A stretch of DNA of 64,000 bases from Pythium myriotylum. Its lineage: Eukaryota > Oomycota > Peronosporomycetes > Pythiales > Pythiaceae. Of this stretch, positions 20,242 through 29,871 are shown one piece after another; positions within the stretch are counted from its first letter, which is position 1; every line of letters starts with the position of its first letter. The stretch spans positions 806,001 through 870,000 of the forward strand of contig JALJCQ010000018.1 of the NCBI GenBank assembly GCA_023091665.1. Direction: 5' to 3'. Made by a program: the position numbers and the translations under genes. The notes under the pieces were generated by a model. That model did not search any database, was not told where the DNA came from, and saw only the letters and a program-made list of their open reading frames with translations.

Positions 20242-21187
20242 ATGCTCCCGACAGCGAGAGGTAAGCGACGAGCTCTCTCTGCATGGCGCGCCGCGTGGCC
20301 GTCAGCGAGCGCGCGGCATGTGACGCGAAGGCATCACGCGCGCGCTTCCATGGGGCGTCGATTGAGCCGTCGCTCGCCCTCCGCTCTGCTCTCTGACTGA
20401 CAGCGTGGACGTGGACGCAGGGACAAGAAGATTCGGCGCCGTGCGCGGCATCTCCAAGAAGAAGGCGCGACTCCAGGGCTTCGCGCCGGTGTGGGCCATC
20501 GAGGGCGTCGAGGGCGACCTGGGTCTGCAGCCGCACGAGATCAGCCAGGCCAAGCGCTTCTTCAAGCCAGAGTCCAAGCTCATCACGTCCACGAGCGACC
20601 CGCTCGACCTGCCCGAGTGGCACATCCCGGAGCTCGCATTCGCTGGACGCTCGAACGTTGGCAAGTCCTCGCTCATCAACGCGCTCGTGGGGCAGCAGGG
20701 CCTCGTGCGCACGTCCAAGACGCCCGGACGCACGCAGCTGCTGCACTTCTTCTCGGTCGGGGGCAAGATCGGCAGTCTCCCAGACTTCTCGTTGGTCGAC
20801 ATGCCGGGCTACGGCTTTGCAAACGTCCCCAAGAAAGTGGAAGAAACATTCCATGCCCTCGTGGGCGGCTACGTGGAGAACCGCCGCAGCGATAACTTGA
20901 AGACCGTCTTCCTCCTGATCGACGCGCGCCGCGGCGTTTCGCGAGTGGACGAAGACTTCATGGATTTTCTCCACGACCTCGGCGCGCTCTACCAGGTCGT
21001 GTTTACCAAGGCTGACGCTGTGCCCATTAGTGAGCTCACCGAGCGTGTCGAGCACGCCAAGAAAGTAGCACTAGGTGTTGACCGCATGGGTATGAACCCG
21101 ACCATCCACGTGACGAGCACTAAAGAAGACTTCGGCATCCGCGAGCTCCAGCACCAAATTGTGCACTTGACTGGCCTGCTAAAGTAA
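20242..21187 (+). CDS. engB: EngB/YihA-type GTPase, probably mitochondrial, two exons
   Basis: The main frame (codon phase of 20405) has no ATG before the P-loop and is closed upstream by TGA at 20363. A 19-base exon at 20242-20260 (ATGCTCCCGACAGCGAGAG) followed by GTAAGC, with acceptor GACGCAG ending at 20420, joins in frame. This gives exons 20242-20260 and 20421-21187, 261 residues and a basic presequence-like start. GTPase motifs: GRSNVGKSS (G1), TPGRTQ (G2), DMPGYG (G3), TKAD (G4), TSTKED (G5). EngB family members assist large-subunit ribosome assembly; here probably in the mitochondrion. The 160-bp intron is long for this window. Identity is firm; the exon 1 model is inferred from splice signals and phase. 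Confidence 0.85.
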
Positions 21188-21203
21188 GCACAATTGAAAT
21201 CTT

Positions 21204-24005
21204 TCAAAACTCGGATGCCACAGAGTTCAGCTCAGAGCTGGCCGACCCGCTATCACTTTCGCTGCTCCTGCTGTGGTCGCTGTCAGTCGCATCGTCGTCC
21301 GGACACTCCCAGCGACTGCTTGTTGACTTGAGTTTCAGATCGGCACCCAAGGCAGCTCCCAACAGGTCCTGTTGCTGGTATCTGGGCATAACCGGTGGGA
21401 GCTCAAGCGGCTGAGCAGATACGATGCGGGAGAGCTTTGATCGCCGTCGAGATCTGGATACACCGCCACCGACGGAGAGTTCCGTGCGTGCGGTACTTTT
21501 ATCCACGATGGGGGGAGTTACTTGTCGGACACGATTGCCTCCTGATGATCCTGGTACTTCTGGTAGCACGAGGTCAGCGAGACGGCCACTCGCTATGCTC
21601 ATGGGCTCGCCAATTGCTGGTGAGTGAGTCCCATCTCCCAGTTTGACGTCTCCGCGCCTACGGTTCTTGGATTTGGCTTTTCGGCGGCGGCGAGAGCGTT
21701 TGGATTTTTTCTTCGTGTTGGCTGCTCTTGGTGACCCATCACTGATATCATCGACGTCTCGAGTCAATTCATCTACGTCTTCGTTGTCGTATGGCATCTC
21801 GTGATCATTTTCTTGCTCGACACGCCTCCTGCTCTTTCTTTTTTTCTTCACTTGCTTCTTGCTTACAACGGCTCCAGTCGAACTCATTTTTCGCTGAGAC
21901 GACGTCCTCCGCTTGAGCTTTTTCGTCGGTGAGTTGCCTCCTCCACGCGAATATTCTTCAGGTGCACTTGCGTATCCGTTAACCGGCAGCTTCGTTACCT
22001 TTGGGGCGTGATTGGTCGCGGCGATGGCATCCTCAGGCGGGATGGCATCCTCCGCCCCGGATAGGTCAGAGTCATTCGAATCATCACGCGCTACAGTCTC
22101 CTCAAACAAGTCCACCGACGCAAAGAGCTCCGAAATCGCGGCCTCGCAATCGCTGAGTAGGTCAGCATTGAGCTCGAGCAGGGCCGCGTCGGATGTGACA
22201 ATTGTGAGCTCTTCCTGTTGGTCACTGCTGCTGTGTGCGGACGAGCTCTGATGCTCGAAGTCTGCGATCTCTAGTTGCTGTCGCTCTACTTCGCGACGGT
22301 GATCAAGTGAACGGACGTGAGGAAGCAACCCGAAGTATATGAGCAAGCTTTGACACCACGACCGGCCCATCTCTTCTAAGTCCCATGCACTAAACTGTGT
22401 ATCCTTCCGCGCGCCAAAGTCTGGGCCGCAAAAGGACGCCTCGAGGGTGTACGAGTTGATCACGCCTAGCTCATGGTTGACCACTACGCGTGCTGTGTTC
22501 AGTTTCGACTTCTGCACCTTGAAGTCACAGCTCGCAAACGAAAAGAATTCCGAATTCTTGGCAACGATCATCGGAAACACGCGAGGGTCGTTCTTGACAC
22601 TCGGTTGCCCTCTACACTGTCGCAGGGATGAGGCCTCGATCTCCGAAGCTGCCGCCGTCGCGGCATTGACAGCGGCGTTCATAGCGGCGTTCTTCCTCTT
22701 GTTGCCGCGTTTATTAAAGCAACCGTAGGTGAATATGTTTCGGTTGATCGAGTGGCCGTGGAGGTCGCAGTAAATGGCGACACGATCTCGCGCTTGCCAG
22801 TTGGCGAGGAGCTTCTTAAGGTGATACACTGTGGGAAAGAGCTTCTCCACGGGACTCGACCACTTCCGGTTGAGGTCCCAACCAGCCAAGTTCACACGCG
22901 TGTTGCCGTTGATCACTCCATCTGGATTCAGCATGGGGACAACTTTGAAAATGAAGTGATTCCGTAGCACTGCGGCGCCGGATGACGTCCCGGTAAGGTA
23001 GTCGAGCATGCCCTTCATCATCCAAGACGCATTCGGCTCCCCCGGGTGGACGCGCGCCGAAAGCACGATGAGTTTTTTGTCGTCGAGTGGCAAGCTGTCA
23101 GGCCCGTTCGGGGCCGTAATTGACAGCAAATCGCACGCGTTCTGCGCAATCGTCAAGCAGAGCTCGGTGCGCCGCACAAATATGCTGCGCTGTGGGTCGC
23201 GCTCGAGTCGGTCCAAGTAGTCGACCAGGTCGCTGTATGTGTAGGGTTGGAGGCAGGCAAAGTAGACGCGGTCTTCATCATGCTCAAACTCGTACTGGAA
23301 ACTCAATGCATTCGTGCCCGGCGGCGCGCTGGGCGACGTCGAGACGTCGTACCGAACACGCGTTCCACCGTGGAACCAGCCCCGCTGCTTGCTGACGGCG
23401 TCGATCTCTGAGTACACGCATGGTTGCAGCCCGTGTCCAAACAAGGCGCCGCTCTTGGCGAGGTTCACGAGCGAGAATTTGTACACGACGCCGCACCGGC
23501 CGTTGCGCACTTCGAAGTAGAACCACTGGCGGTACGCGCTGTTCTTCAGGTCCGGGTGGATCATCAGCTCGTACTCGTGGGTCGTTGGCGGGTTCTGTGC
23601 TCCAGCGCGAAGGACCCGCTCAGCTCGCAGCAGGTTCCCACCTTCGAACAGCGAGTCAAAGATGAGCGTGTCCTCTGCAGCTCCGCAGCTCTCGAAGACC
23701 TCTGGTCGGTTGTACTCGTACACGCAGACGCGTTCCGTGATCTCGCACGCGTTTTCCGCGTCGACCTCGGCGTCCACGTCCTGGGGCGACTCGACGAGGT
23801 TGGGCTCTGGTGCGTGGTTCCGGTGCTCTGGGTGGAGATGGCGCCGCACGGGCAGGTGCACGGGCCGTCCGTCGAGAGCGCCCGTCCGCGCGGGCGGCGA
23901 CTCGTCGGGCAGCTTGATGAGCGGCAGCGGCGGCGGCAGCAGCGCGTCGGCGACATTCGCCTGGCGGAAGCGCGCGGCTCGTAGTTTATTGACGAGCGTG
24001 GTCAT
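21204..24005 (-). CDS. Cytosolic carboxypeptidase (CCP/AGBL, M14), tubulin deglutamylase type
   Basis: 933 residues. CCPs remove glutamates from tubulin tails and side chains and regulate cilia and flagella. Seen: an N-terminal beta-sandwich region (about 110-255) with YRQWFYFEVRN; zinc ligands in HPGEP (H320, E323) and in CDLHGHS (H416); MLNPDGV (358-364); NLAGWDLNRKW; and the catalytic glutamate in YTLEASFCG (E522). The domain ends near 555. The remaining 370 residues are low complexity, with acidic stretches and several Lys/Arg clusters such as KKQVKKKRKSRRR that may direct nuclear or microtubule binding. The stop lies 16 bases from the convergent EngB gene. Exact substrate preference is not predictable. 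Confidence 0.92.
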   Translation of the reverse strand: MTTLVNKLRAARFRQANVADALLPPPLPLIKLPDESPPARTGALDGRPVHLPVRRHLHPEHRNHAPEPNLVESPQDVDAEVDAENACEITERVCVYEYNRPEVFESCGAAEDTLIFDSLFEGGNLLRAERVLRAGAQNPPTTHEYELMIHPDLKNSAYRQWFYFEVRNGRCGVVYKFSLVNLAKSGALFGHGLQPCVYSEIDAVSKQRGWFHGGTRVRYDVSTSPSAPPGTNALSFQYEFEHDEDRVYFACLQPYTYSDLVDYLDRLERDPQRSIFVRRTELCLTIAQNACDLLSITAPNGPDSLPLDDKKLIVLSARVHPGEPNASWMMKGMLDYLTGTSSGAAVLRNHFIFKVVPMLNPDGVINGNTRVNLAGWDLNRKWSSPVEKLFPTVYHLKKLLANWQARDRVAIYCDLHGHSINRNIFTYGCFNKRGNKRKNAAMNAAVNAATAAASEIEASSLRQCRGQPSVKNDPRVFPMIVAKNSEFFSFASCDFKVQKSKLNTARVVVNHELGVINSYTLEASFCGPDFGARKDTQFSAWDLEEMGRSWCQSLLIYFGLLPHVRSLDHRREVERQQLEIADFEHQSSSAHSSSDQQEELTIVTSDAALLELNADLLSDCEAAISELFASVDLFEETVARDDSNDSDLSGAEDAIPPEDAIAATNHAPKVTKLPVNGYASAPEEYSRGGGNSPTKKLKRRTSSQRKMSSTGAVVSKKQVKKKRKSRRRVEQENDHEMPYDNEDVDELTRDVDDISDGSPRAANTKKKSKRSRRRRKAKSKNRRRGDVKLGDGTHSPAIGEPMSIASGRLADLVLPEVPGSSGGNRVRQVTPPIVDKSTARTELSVGGGVSRSRRRSKLSRIVSAQPLELPPVMPRYQQQDLLGAALGADLKLKSTSSRWECPDDDATDSDHSRSSESDSGSASSELNSVASEF

Positions 24006-24572
24006 GACTTAGCGCGCCATGGTGGTGCCCAGCAGCGTCACTGAGACCGAGGGCTCGAAACGACGCCCAGGGGGCAAGAATAGGCTCGGGTGTAGCCATT
24101 GCTGGCTTGCTTGTCCAACGGAGCTCTGGGCGTCTCAGACCCATCCACCATCACTCTCGCACGAGGATCTCTCGTGTGACGCGCCCCGAGATCTCATCGC
24201 GGCCCGGGAGCTGAATTGCAACTGGAAAACGAGTTGAATATTTCCGCGCGGCGTGGGTTGGTCCTGAGATGAATTCCAGTCGCGATCTCGGCGAAGAATC
24301 CAGGTTGCCGCGACTCGTCTGCAACCTGAATTCGCCCCGGAGCTCGCCTACGTCAGTACCTCAGTCCCTCAAATCCATCTCATTCCCACACAAAGCCGGG
24401 CCAGCCATGGGTGACTCAGCTCGCCGTGAACCCTCAACGCGCCACGCGCGCAGCGATATGCACGCACGCTCGTCGTGAGTGACGGTGGACGGCCGCGCTC
24501 GGTTTTCGAGAGCGGCTCATTCGCGAATCCACCACGCTCACCACACAGCACACGCCACCACCGGACGACACC
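24006..24572. other. Divergent promoter region, about 570 bp
   Basis: Lies between the carboxypeptidase gene (-) and the small Cys/His protein gene (+), and must hold both promoters. I see no further gene or repeat. Confidence 0.5.
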
Positions 24573-24962
24573 ATGCAGGTCGCTTCCCACAGCAGCTCGG
24601 TCTTCTCCAGCTCCATGCCAGTGCCACTCCAGGAGAAATGCCAGTACCCGAGCAAGTCCTGCCCGCAGCGCCGCGCGCTCAAGGTCGACGGCGAGCTCCA
24701 CCGCCTCTGCGAGTTCCACCGACAGCTCGCCAACCGCAACCAGCAGCGTCTGCAGCAGCGGCGGCGGATGCTGCGCAAGGAGAAGGAGGACAAAGAGGCG
24801 CGAAGCTCCATGTCGTCGTCCCCCGAGCCCATGGCGGCGTTCCCCATGGATGTCGACCCGGCGTTCACGCCCATGGAGGGACTCGGCGAGCTCGCACTTG
24901 AGGACCTTGAGATCCTACTCCAGCTTCTCGACAACGACGACACCGCCCTCTTCGGCGTCTAG
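24573..24962 (+). CDS. Small Cys/His protein of unknown function
   Basis: 129 residues. Not recognised as a named family. Residues 22-50 contain KCQYPSKSC, then RALKVDGELHRLCEFH, giving a possible zinc site C-x6-C-x15-C-x2-H, followed by a basic helix (RQLANRNQQRLQQRRRMLRKEK). The C-terminal 45 residues are acidic and leucine-rich (LALEDLEILLQLLDNDD), like an activation region. The arrangement suggests a small nuclear DNA- or RNA-binding regulator, but that is inference. The ATG has a good context (CACCATGC) and the frame shows clear coding bias. Confidence 0.75.
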   Translation: MQVASHSSSVFSSSMPVPLQEKCQYPSKSCPQRRALKVDGELHRLCEFHRQLANRNQQRLQQRRRMLRKEKEDKEARSSMSSSPEPMAAFPMDVDPAFTPMEGLGELALEDLEILLQLLDNDDTALFGV

Positions 24963-25116
24963 CCCACCGGATACTTTAGAACTTCCTTTTCCGTATTATA
25001 AATCTATTAGAACTGAATTGATAACAAGTAGACACCGCCGCCGTTCCATTGCTCCGTGAGAATTCCAGTCGTGCGAACGCTCGTTGTCATCCGAAGGCCC
25101 CTTCTTTGCGAGAAAT

Positions 25117-25130
25117 CCATTCTGGAATTT
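25117..25130 (+). promoter_or_regulatory. Initiator/FPR-like element of bPH gene A
   Basis: CCATTCTGGAATTT resembles CATTYYNCAWTTT and lies about 70 bases before the ATG at 25202. Confidence 0.4.
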
Positions 25131-25201
25131 CTGGTTTCGGGTTCGGTCACTCGAACGAGGTGCTATCTCTTGAAGCACTACGATCTTTGAGGACGAGCAG
25201 G

Positions 25202-25816
25202 ATGTTCAAGAGTCTCACCAAGGACCTCGCTGGCACGGCGGACATTTGCTCCGTCGTGAGCGACTTCTCGAGGCTCGCTGTGGCCGCGTGTCTGCTCCCG
25301 CACGAGGTCGTGCTCTTCGCGTTCCAGTCGGCCAAGGACGAGTTCGTGTTCACGAACGAGGCGCTGGTCTTGAATTCGGGCGAGAACGCGACCACTACGC
25401 GAAAGCTCGTGGAGCGATTCGAGTACCGTGACTGCCTGGTCTCCGACGTGGCGTTTGAGACCACTGGCCGCATCGACCGCGACTGCGAGATCAAATTCCG
25501 CATCGGTGAGAAGGAGATCTCCATCGACATTGCTCGGAAGGAAGAGAATGCCGTCAAGGTTTACTACAAGGCACTGCTCGCGCTCGCGCGGGAGCAGCAA
25601 CAGAGACGTCGCAATTGGCAATTTGCGAGTGATGGACTCAACGCAGCATCTACGGCGATGAAACTCAAAGGGCTCTCAGTGGGAGGCACGAACGCGGGCG
25701 GAAGTGCGCTCACCCAGCATGCCGACGCGGTTCTATCGTGGATGCGGAACGACTACGAGCAGCTTAATGGACGATGCTACAAGGATACGATTATGCGTGC
25801 GCTTGAGAGTGCCTAA
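25202..25816 (+). CDS. Bacterial-type PH domain (bPH_1-like) protein, copy A
   Basis: 204 residues from the ATG at 25202; the longer frame starts at a non-ATG codon. Residues about 28-140 fit the bacterial PH fold (PHb): LLPHEVVLFAFQSAKDEFVFTN, then a TTTRKLVERFEY strand, then FETTGRIDRDCEIKFRIG. In bacterial relatives the matching segments are the IRD..FTNKRL and SVETAG..D...EL strands. All window copies begin with M[FL]K[SG]L..D[LM].G[ST]ADIC and end with an alpha-helical segment and CY+. Function is unknown; the family may bind lipid or protein. No signal peptide or membrane segment. It lies tail to tail with copy B, stops 64 bases apart. Confidence 0.82.
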   Translation: MFKSLTKDLAGTADICSVVSDFSRLAVAACLLPHEVVLFAFQSAKDEFVFTNEALVLNSGENATTTRKLVERFEYRDCLVSDVAFETTGRIDRDCEIKFRIGEKEISIDIARKEENAVKVYYKALLALAREQQQRRRNWQFASDGLNAASTAMKLKGLSVGGTNAGGSALTQHADAVLSWMRNDYEQLNGRCYKDTIMRALESA

Positions 25817-25880
25817 GAGTATTCGATCCTTCGAACTGCGGATCGATCATGAATACAAGCCACTGCTTATCATGTCGCCT

Positions 25881-26474
25881 TTAACCGCCTCGTACGGTTT
25901 TCATGGTAGCAGCCAGGAACTCGCGGAGGCAGCGAGGCTGGAACTGCGCATACTTCGCCTCGAGCCAGCTCGTGATTTCGTCTCCTTGCTTCGTCAACAA
26001 CCCTTCCTTCAACCGCATCGCGTTCGCAGCGTGGCCCATTGCCACTGTCGCCAACTCCCACTTGTGCGCGTTGGATCGTTGCTGGCGTCCCAGCAGTTCC
26101 AGGACCTTGTAATAGATGAGCGCCTCTTGCTCCTCGGCCGTCGCGATGTCGATCGAGATGTGGGTGGAGCCGATGTGGAACTTGATCTCGCAGTCACGGT
26201 CGGCACGCCCCGCTGTCTCAAACTGGACGTTGGCCACAAAGTTGCTCTTGTACTCGAAGCGCTCGACGAGCTTGCGCGTGGTCGTCGCGTTCTCTCCCAC
26301 GACGCGGATCAGAGCCTCATTCGTGAACGAAAACTCCTCTTTCGACGACTGGAGCGAGAACAAGATCTCCTCACCGGACAGAAGAAATCGGAAGGCGAAG
26401 CACTTCTCGAAGTCGCGCACGGGGCGGCAGATGTCTGCAGACCCCGTGAGGTCGGCCGCGAGACCCTTGAGCAT
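25881..26474 (-). CDS. Bacterial-type PH domain (bPH_1-like) protein, copy B
   Basis: 197 residues from the ATG at 26474, chosen because MLKGLAADLTGSADICR aligns with the starts of the other four copies; ATGs further upstream would add 27 residues with no counterpart. The domain reads LSGEEILFSLQSSKEEFSFTN, ATTTRKLVERFEY and FETAGRADRDCEIKFHIG. The C-terminal helical region (QRSNAHKWELATVAMGHAAN) is shared with copies C and D. Function unknown. It is convergent with copy A, and the pair probably arose by inverted duplication. Confidence 0.82.
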   Translation of the reverse strand: MLKGLAADLTGSADICRPVRDFEKCFAFRFLLSGEEILFSLQSSKEEFSFTNEALIRVVGENATTTRKLVERFEYKSNFVANVQFETAGRADRDCEIKFHIGSTHISIDIATAEEQEALIYYKVLELLGRQQRSNAHKWELATVAMGHAANAMRLKEGLLTKQGDEITSWLEAKYAQFQPRCLREFLAATMKTVRGG

Positions 26475-27266
26475 TGCGGTTGGAGCGAGAAGATCTTTCT
26501 CCTTCCTCATCAGCATTAGGTTGGCTTGGCTCTTGACAGGCAACCGGCGTTGCACTGTTTCTGCTCTCTATCTGATATATTTAGAAAAGGCAGAGATCGG
26601 AATTCGGAGGTCTAGTTACAAACTAAAACCATATGCCGTCGTGTCGTTGGGTACCCATCCAGCAGCAGGATATGCTTTTGTAGAGGATAAATCCGGCTCA
26701 AGTCACGCTCCTAATCCGACAGAACGCTCGTGATGCAAATCGCATCGCTGCTAGTGATGTGCGAGTGATGCATCGTTCTGGCGATGCAGAGACCCGCGTC
26801 TCCGTCCCCAGCGTCCTCTGCTCTCGCTCGGCCCCTTCGCGACCCCGATTGATCGCCTCGCCTGACAGGTCTCTTCCGGTGCGTGGAATGGCTCTGCTCG
26901 CGACGCCACGACGCCCAGAAAAAGATTCGACTTGGGCGGGATCTCCCGGTTCTGCAGCGTGCATTCACGGCGCCGCACTGGCCCCATGGACACTCTCGTC
27001 GTGGCTGGCGGGGATGCGCGCGAGCGGTTCCGCGGGGCAGAGAGGGAGCGCCACCGTGGACCCGGCGCGGGCTGAATCTCGAGCGACAACCGGCATCACG
27101 CTCGCGTGTGTAGCCCGCGGCACAGGGACAGGCCGCCAGATGTCAACGCGGGGACTTTGGTGGGTGCGACACTTGAGGCCGGCGGCGTCGGGCCTTTGCC
27201 TTAGCCACAGGAGTCCACTCAGTCCCCAACTCGCCTCGCACGAGTCAAGTCTTCTCCCCGAGCACC
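26475..27266. other. Intergenic, about 790 bp
   Basis: Upstream of bPH gene B (-) and of the first RNase T2 gene (+), so a shared divergent promoter region. Overlapping short frames (26698-27385) lack domains and are not called. No repeat seen. Confidence 0.5.
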
Positions 27267-28256
27267 ATGGTCTTCCGTTCGTTCACAGTCATCGCCGCCA
27301 CGGCCGCCCTCGGCGTGTCCACGGTCTCCGCTATCGATTACCTCGGCGGATGGATCCCGTCGCCTCCAAAGCAGCAGTGCGTTGACATCTGTGTCAACTC
27401 CAAGGCCGCCCCGACGTGTCTGACCGGCGCGCCGGCCTGCCTCGCCAAGAAGCAGCGTCCGGGCGACTTCGACTACATGGTGCTCGAGCAGATCTTCGTG
27501 CCGCAGTTCTGTCGCGACCTCAACCGCGGCATCGACTCGACCATCTCGCACCAGAACGTCAACCCGTACCCGAACGGCGTGACGTGCAAGCCCGAGGTGG
27601 TCAAGAGCGAGCTCACGATCCACGGCTTGTGGCCCAACTACGATGATGGCTACGCCGGCTGCTGCAACGTCACGGACACGCTGGCCAACAAGCCGTATAA
27701 CGCTGCCGACTTCTCCAAGAACCAGCCGGCGCTGCTCCAGAAGATGGCGACCAAGTGGGTCGACCCAACGCAGAGCAACTCGTATGACACGCTCTGTGAG
27801 ATCTACAACCACGAGTTCCAGAAGCACGGTATCTGCTACAACGCCTTCGGCGACAACTGGGAGAAGGCCGCCGTCAACTACTTCGAGGCCACGCTCCAGG
27901 CCGCCGCGGTCCACGACGCTGCCACCGCCAAGATCAACGAGTGGGCCACCACGACCAAGACTACGACGCTCGACGCCATCAACGCGCTCTTCCCCAAGAA
28001 GGTCCAGGTCTTCTGCTCCACCATCGCGGGTGCCAACGAGTTCTCGGCCATTCGCTCGTGTTACGACAAGCCGGCGACTCTGGACGCGGCCGGTCCGTTC
28101 GTGCTGCGCGACTGCGCGTCGGCGGCCAAGAGCTCGGCCTTCCTGCCTTGCAACGGCACGGCGCCGATCACGCTCAACGCCTACGTCGCCCCTGGCTCGA
28201 CGCCGGCGCCGACCACGCCTGTGCCGTCCACCACGGCGCCTCGTCCGGCCTGCTAG
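27267..28256 (+). CDS. Secreted ribonuclease T2, tandem copy 1
   Basis: 329 residues. Extracellular RNA-cleaving enzyme of the acid RNase T2 class. Seen: a signal peptide (about 1-22, ending VSAID); ten or more cysteines for disulfides; CAS I as LTIHGLWPNY (about 116-125, catalytic His119); and CAS II as HEFQKHG (182-188) with both histidines, Glu and Lys present, so it should be active. The C-terminus ends in a Pro/Thr-rich tail (TPAPTTPVPSTTAP) then Cys, possibly O-glycosylated. A paralogue follows 483 bases downstream on the same strand. Phosphate scavenging from RNA or a role in infection are both possible. Confidence 0.94.
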   Translation: MVFRSFTVIAATAALGVSTVSAIDYLGGWIPSPPKQQCVDICVNSKAAPTCLTGAPACLAKKQRPGDFDYMVLEQIFVPQFCRDLNRGIDSTISHQNVNPYPNGVTCKPEVVKSELTIHGLWPNYDDGYAGCCNVTDTLANKPYNAADFSKNQPALLQKMATKWVDPTQSNSYDTLCEIYNHEFQKHGICYNAFGDNWEKAAVNYFEATLQAAAVHDAATAKINEWATTTKTTTLDAINALFPKKVQVFCSTIAGANEFSAIRSCYDKPATLDAAGPFVLRDCASAAKSSAFLPCNGTAPITLNAYVAPGSTPAPTTPVPSTTAPRPAC

Positions 28257-28739
28257 ACAGTGAAGTAGCGTAGTGTAGTGTTGCTCCTCCTGGAGTCCGA
28301 AATGCATTCCTACTGAGCCCCTCACTCTTGAATGTTCATGTGGCATTCGTCAGCAGTTGACGTGCGCATCCCCGCCATTCCTGTCGTGCCCGAGGAGCCT
28401 GGAGGTCCATCTCCGCCGTCGCGGCGTCGCAGCACGCGCAGACGCTGAGCGGGGGCACTCCGTCATTTTCGCCACGTCGCCTTTCCCGCTGGTTCCGTCC
28501 CACCATGGGGAGGTCAAGAATGTTGCTGGTACGTTGCGTGTGAGATTTATGGAGGGAAGCTCAGCGCCATACACGCAACTCAACCACGAATCCGCCGACG
28601 TCTGGTTCAACGTCTGAGCTCCTCGCTTGACACGCTTGCTCTTGGGTCTCCCTCGACTGACCGGTGCTCGCGCCGCCGCCCACGCCACTGCGCTTTCTCC
28701 TCTCGCCGACGCACTCGCTCCCTCGTCTCTCCCGCCGCC
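28257..28739. other. Intergenic between the two RNase T2 genes, about 480 bp
   Basis: Terminator of copy 1 and promoter of copy 2. I see no gene. Confidence 0.5.
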
Positions 28740-29708
28740 ATGGTGACCGCCTCGCGCTCTCTCCTGCTCGCCGCCGTCGTCGGAGTCGCGACGCTCGCTC
28801 CGCACAGCGCCGACGCCATCGACTACATCGGGGGATGGGTGCCCACCTCCGGCAAGACGCAGTGCGTCAACATCTGCGTCAACTCCAAGGCCACGCCGGG
28901 CTGTCTCGACCCGACCGACACGTCTTGCACGTCCAAGAAGCAAGTGCCCGGCGACTTCGACTACCTCATGCTCGAGCAGATCTTCGTGCCGCAGTTCTGC
29001 CGCGACCTCCTCAAGGGCGTGGACTCGACCGTGTCCCACCAGAATGTCAATCCGTACCCAAACGGCATCGCATGCAAGCCTGAGGTAGTCAAGAGCGAGC
29101 TCACGATCCATGGCTTGTGGCCCAACTACAACAACGGCTACCCTGGCTGCTGCAACGTCAGCTCGACGATCCCCAACAAGCCGTACAACGCTGCCAAGTT
29201 CGCGCAGAATCACCCAGGACTGCTCGCGACCATGGCCAAGAAGTGGATCGACCCAACGCAGTCGACTTCGTACGACACGCTTTGCGAGATCTACAACCAC
29301 GAGTTCCAGAAGCACGGGCTCTGCTTCGCTGCCTACGGGAACGACTACCCGCGCGCCGCGGTCAACTACTTCGAGGCCACGCTCAACATTGCAGCAAAGC
29401 TGAACGCAGCCACCGCGCAGATCAACGCGTGGGCCCAGCTCGAGACCCCCGAGACTACGGTCGCTGCCATCAAGGCTCTCTACCCAAAGACCGTGCAGGT
29501 CTTCTGCTCGGCCTCGGACGGCTCGAACCGTCTGCAGGCCATCCGCTCCTGCTTCAGCAAGCCGGCCATGCCCGTCAGCACAGCCACGTTCCTGCAGAAG
29601 GACTGCGCCGAGCCCAAGCCCTCGTCGGCGCTCGTCCCTTGCGACGAAGCGGCGCCCGTGACGCTCTTGGGCTACACGCCGCCGGCAGCCGAGACCTCGA
29701 CCGAGTAG
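28740..29708 (+). CDS. Secreted ribonuclease T2, tandem copy 2
   Basis: 322 residues with a signal peptide (about 1-26, ending ADAID). CAS I LTIHGLWPNY (about 121-130) and CAS II HEFQKHG (187-193) are intact, so the product should be an active extracellular RNase. It is closely similar to the upstream copy throughout the core (for example VSHQNVNPYPNG, CKPEVVKSELTIHGLWPNY and YDTLCEIYNHEFQKHG) but lacks the Pro/Thr-rich tail and ends PPAAETSTE. The pair clearly arose by tandem duplication. Confidence 0.94.
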   Translation: MVTASRSLLLAAVVGVATLAPHSADAIDYIGGWVPTSGKTQCVNICVNSKATPGCLDPTDTSCTSKKQVPGDFDYLMLEQIFVPQFCRDLLKGVDSTVSHQNVNPYPNGIACKPEVVKSELTIHGLWPNYNNGYPGCCNVSSTIPNKPYNAAKFAQNHPGLLATMAKKWIDPTQSTSYDTLCEIYNHEFQKHGLCFAAYGNDYPRAAVNYFEATLNIAAKLNAATAQINAWAQLETPETTVAAIKALYPKTVQVFCSASDGSNRLQAIRSCFSKPAMPVSTATFLQKDCAEPKPSSALVPCDEAAPVTLLGYTPPAAETSTE

Positions 29709-29871
29709 TTTCGTACTTCCATTTTAGCTTTGGCAATATCTGCGACGTGTGCGATTCTCCCTTTTTGACTTTGGATTTGCTAATGTTGCTGGAAGCCGCA
29801 TGTTACTTGAACGTTGCGCGTCCCGTGGCTGAGATCCGTCGAGCGGCTCCGGAGAACTCCCGACTCGCCCC

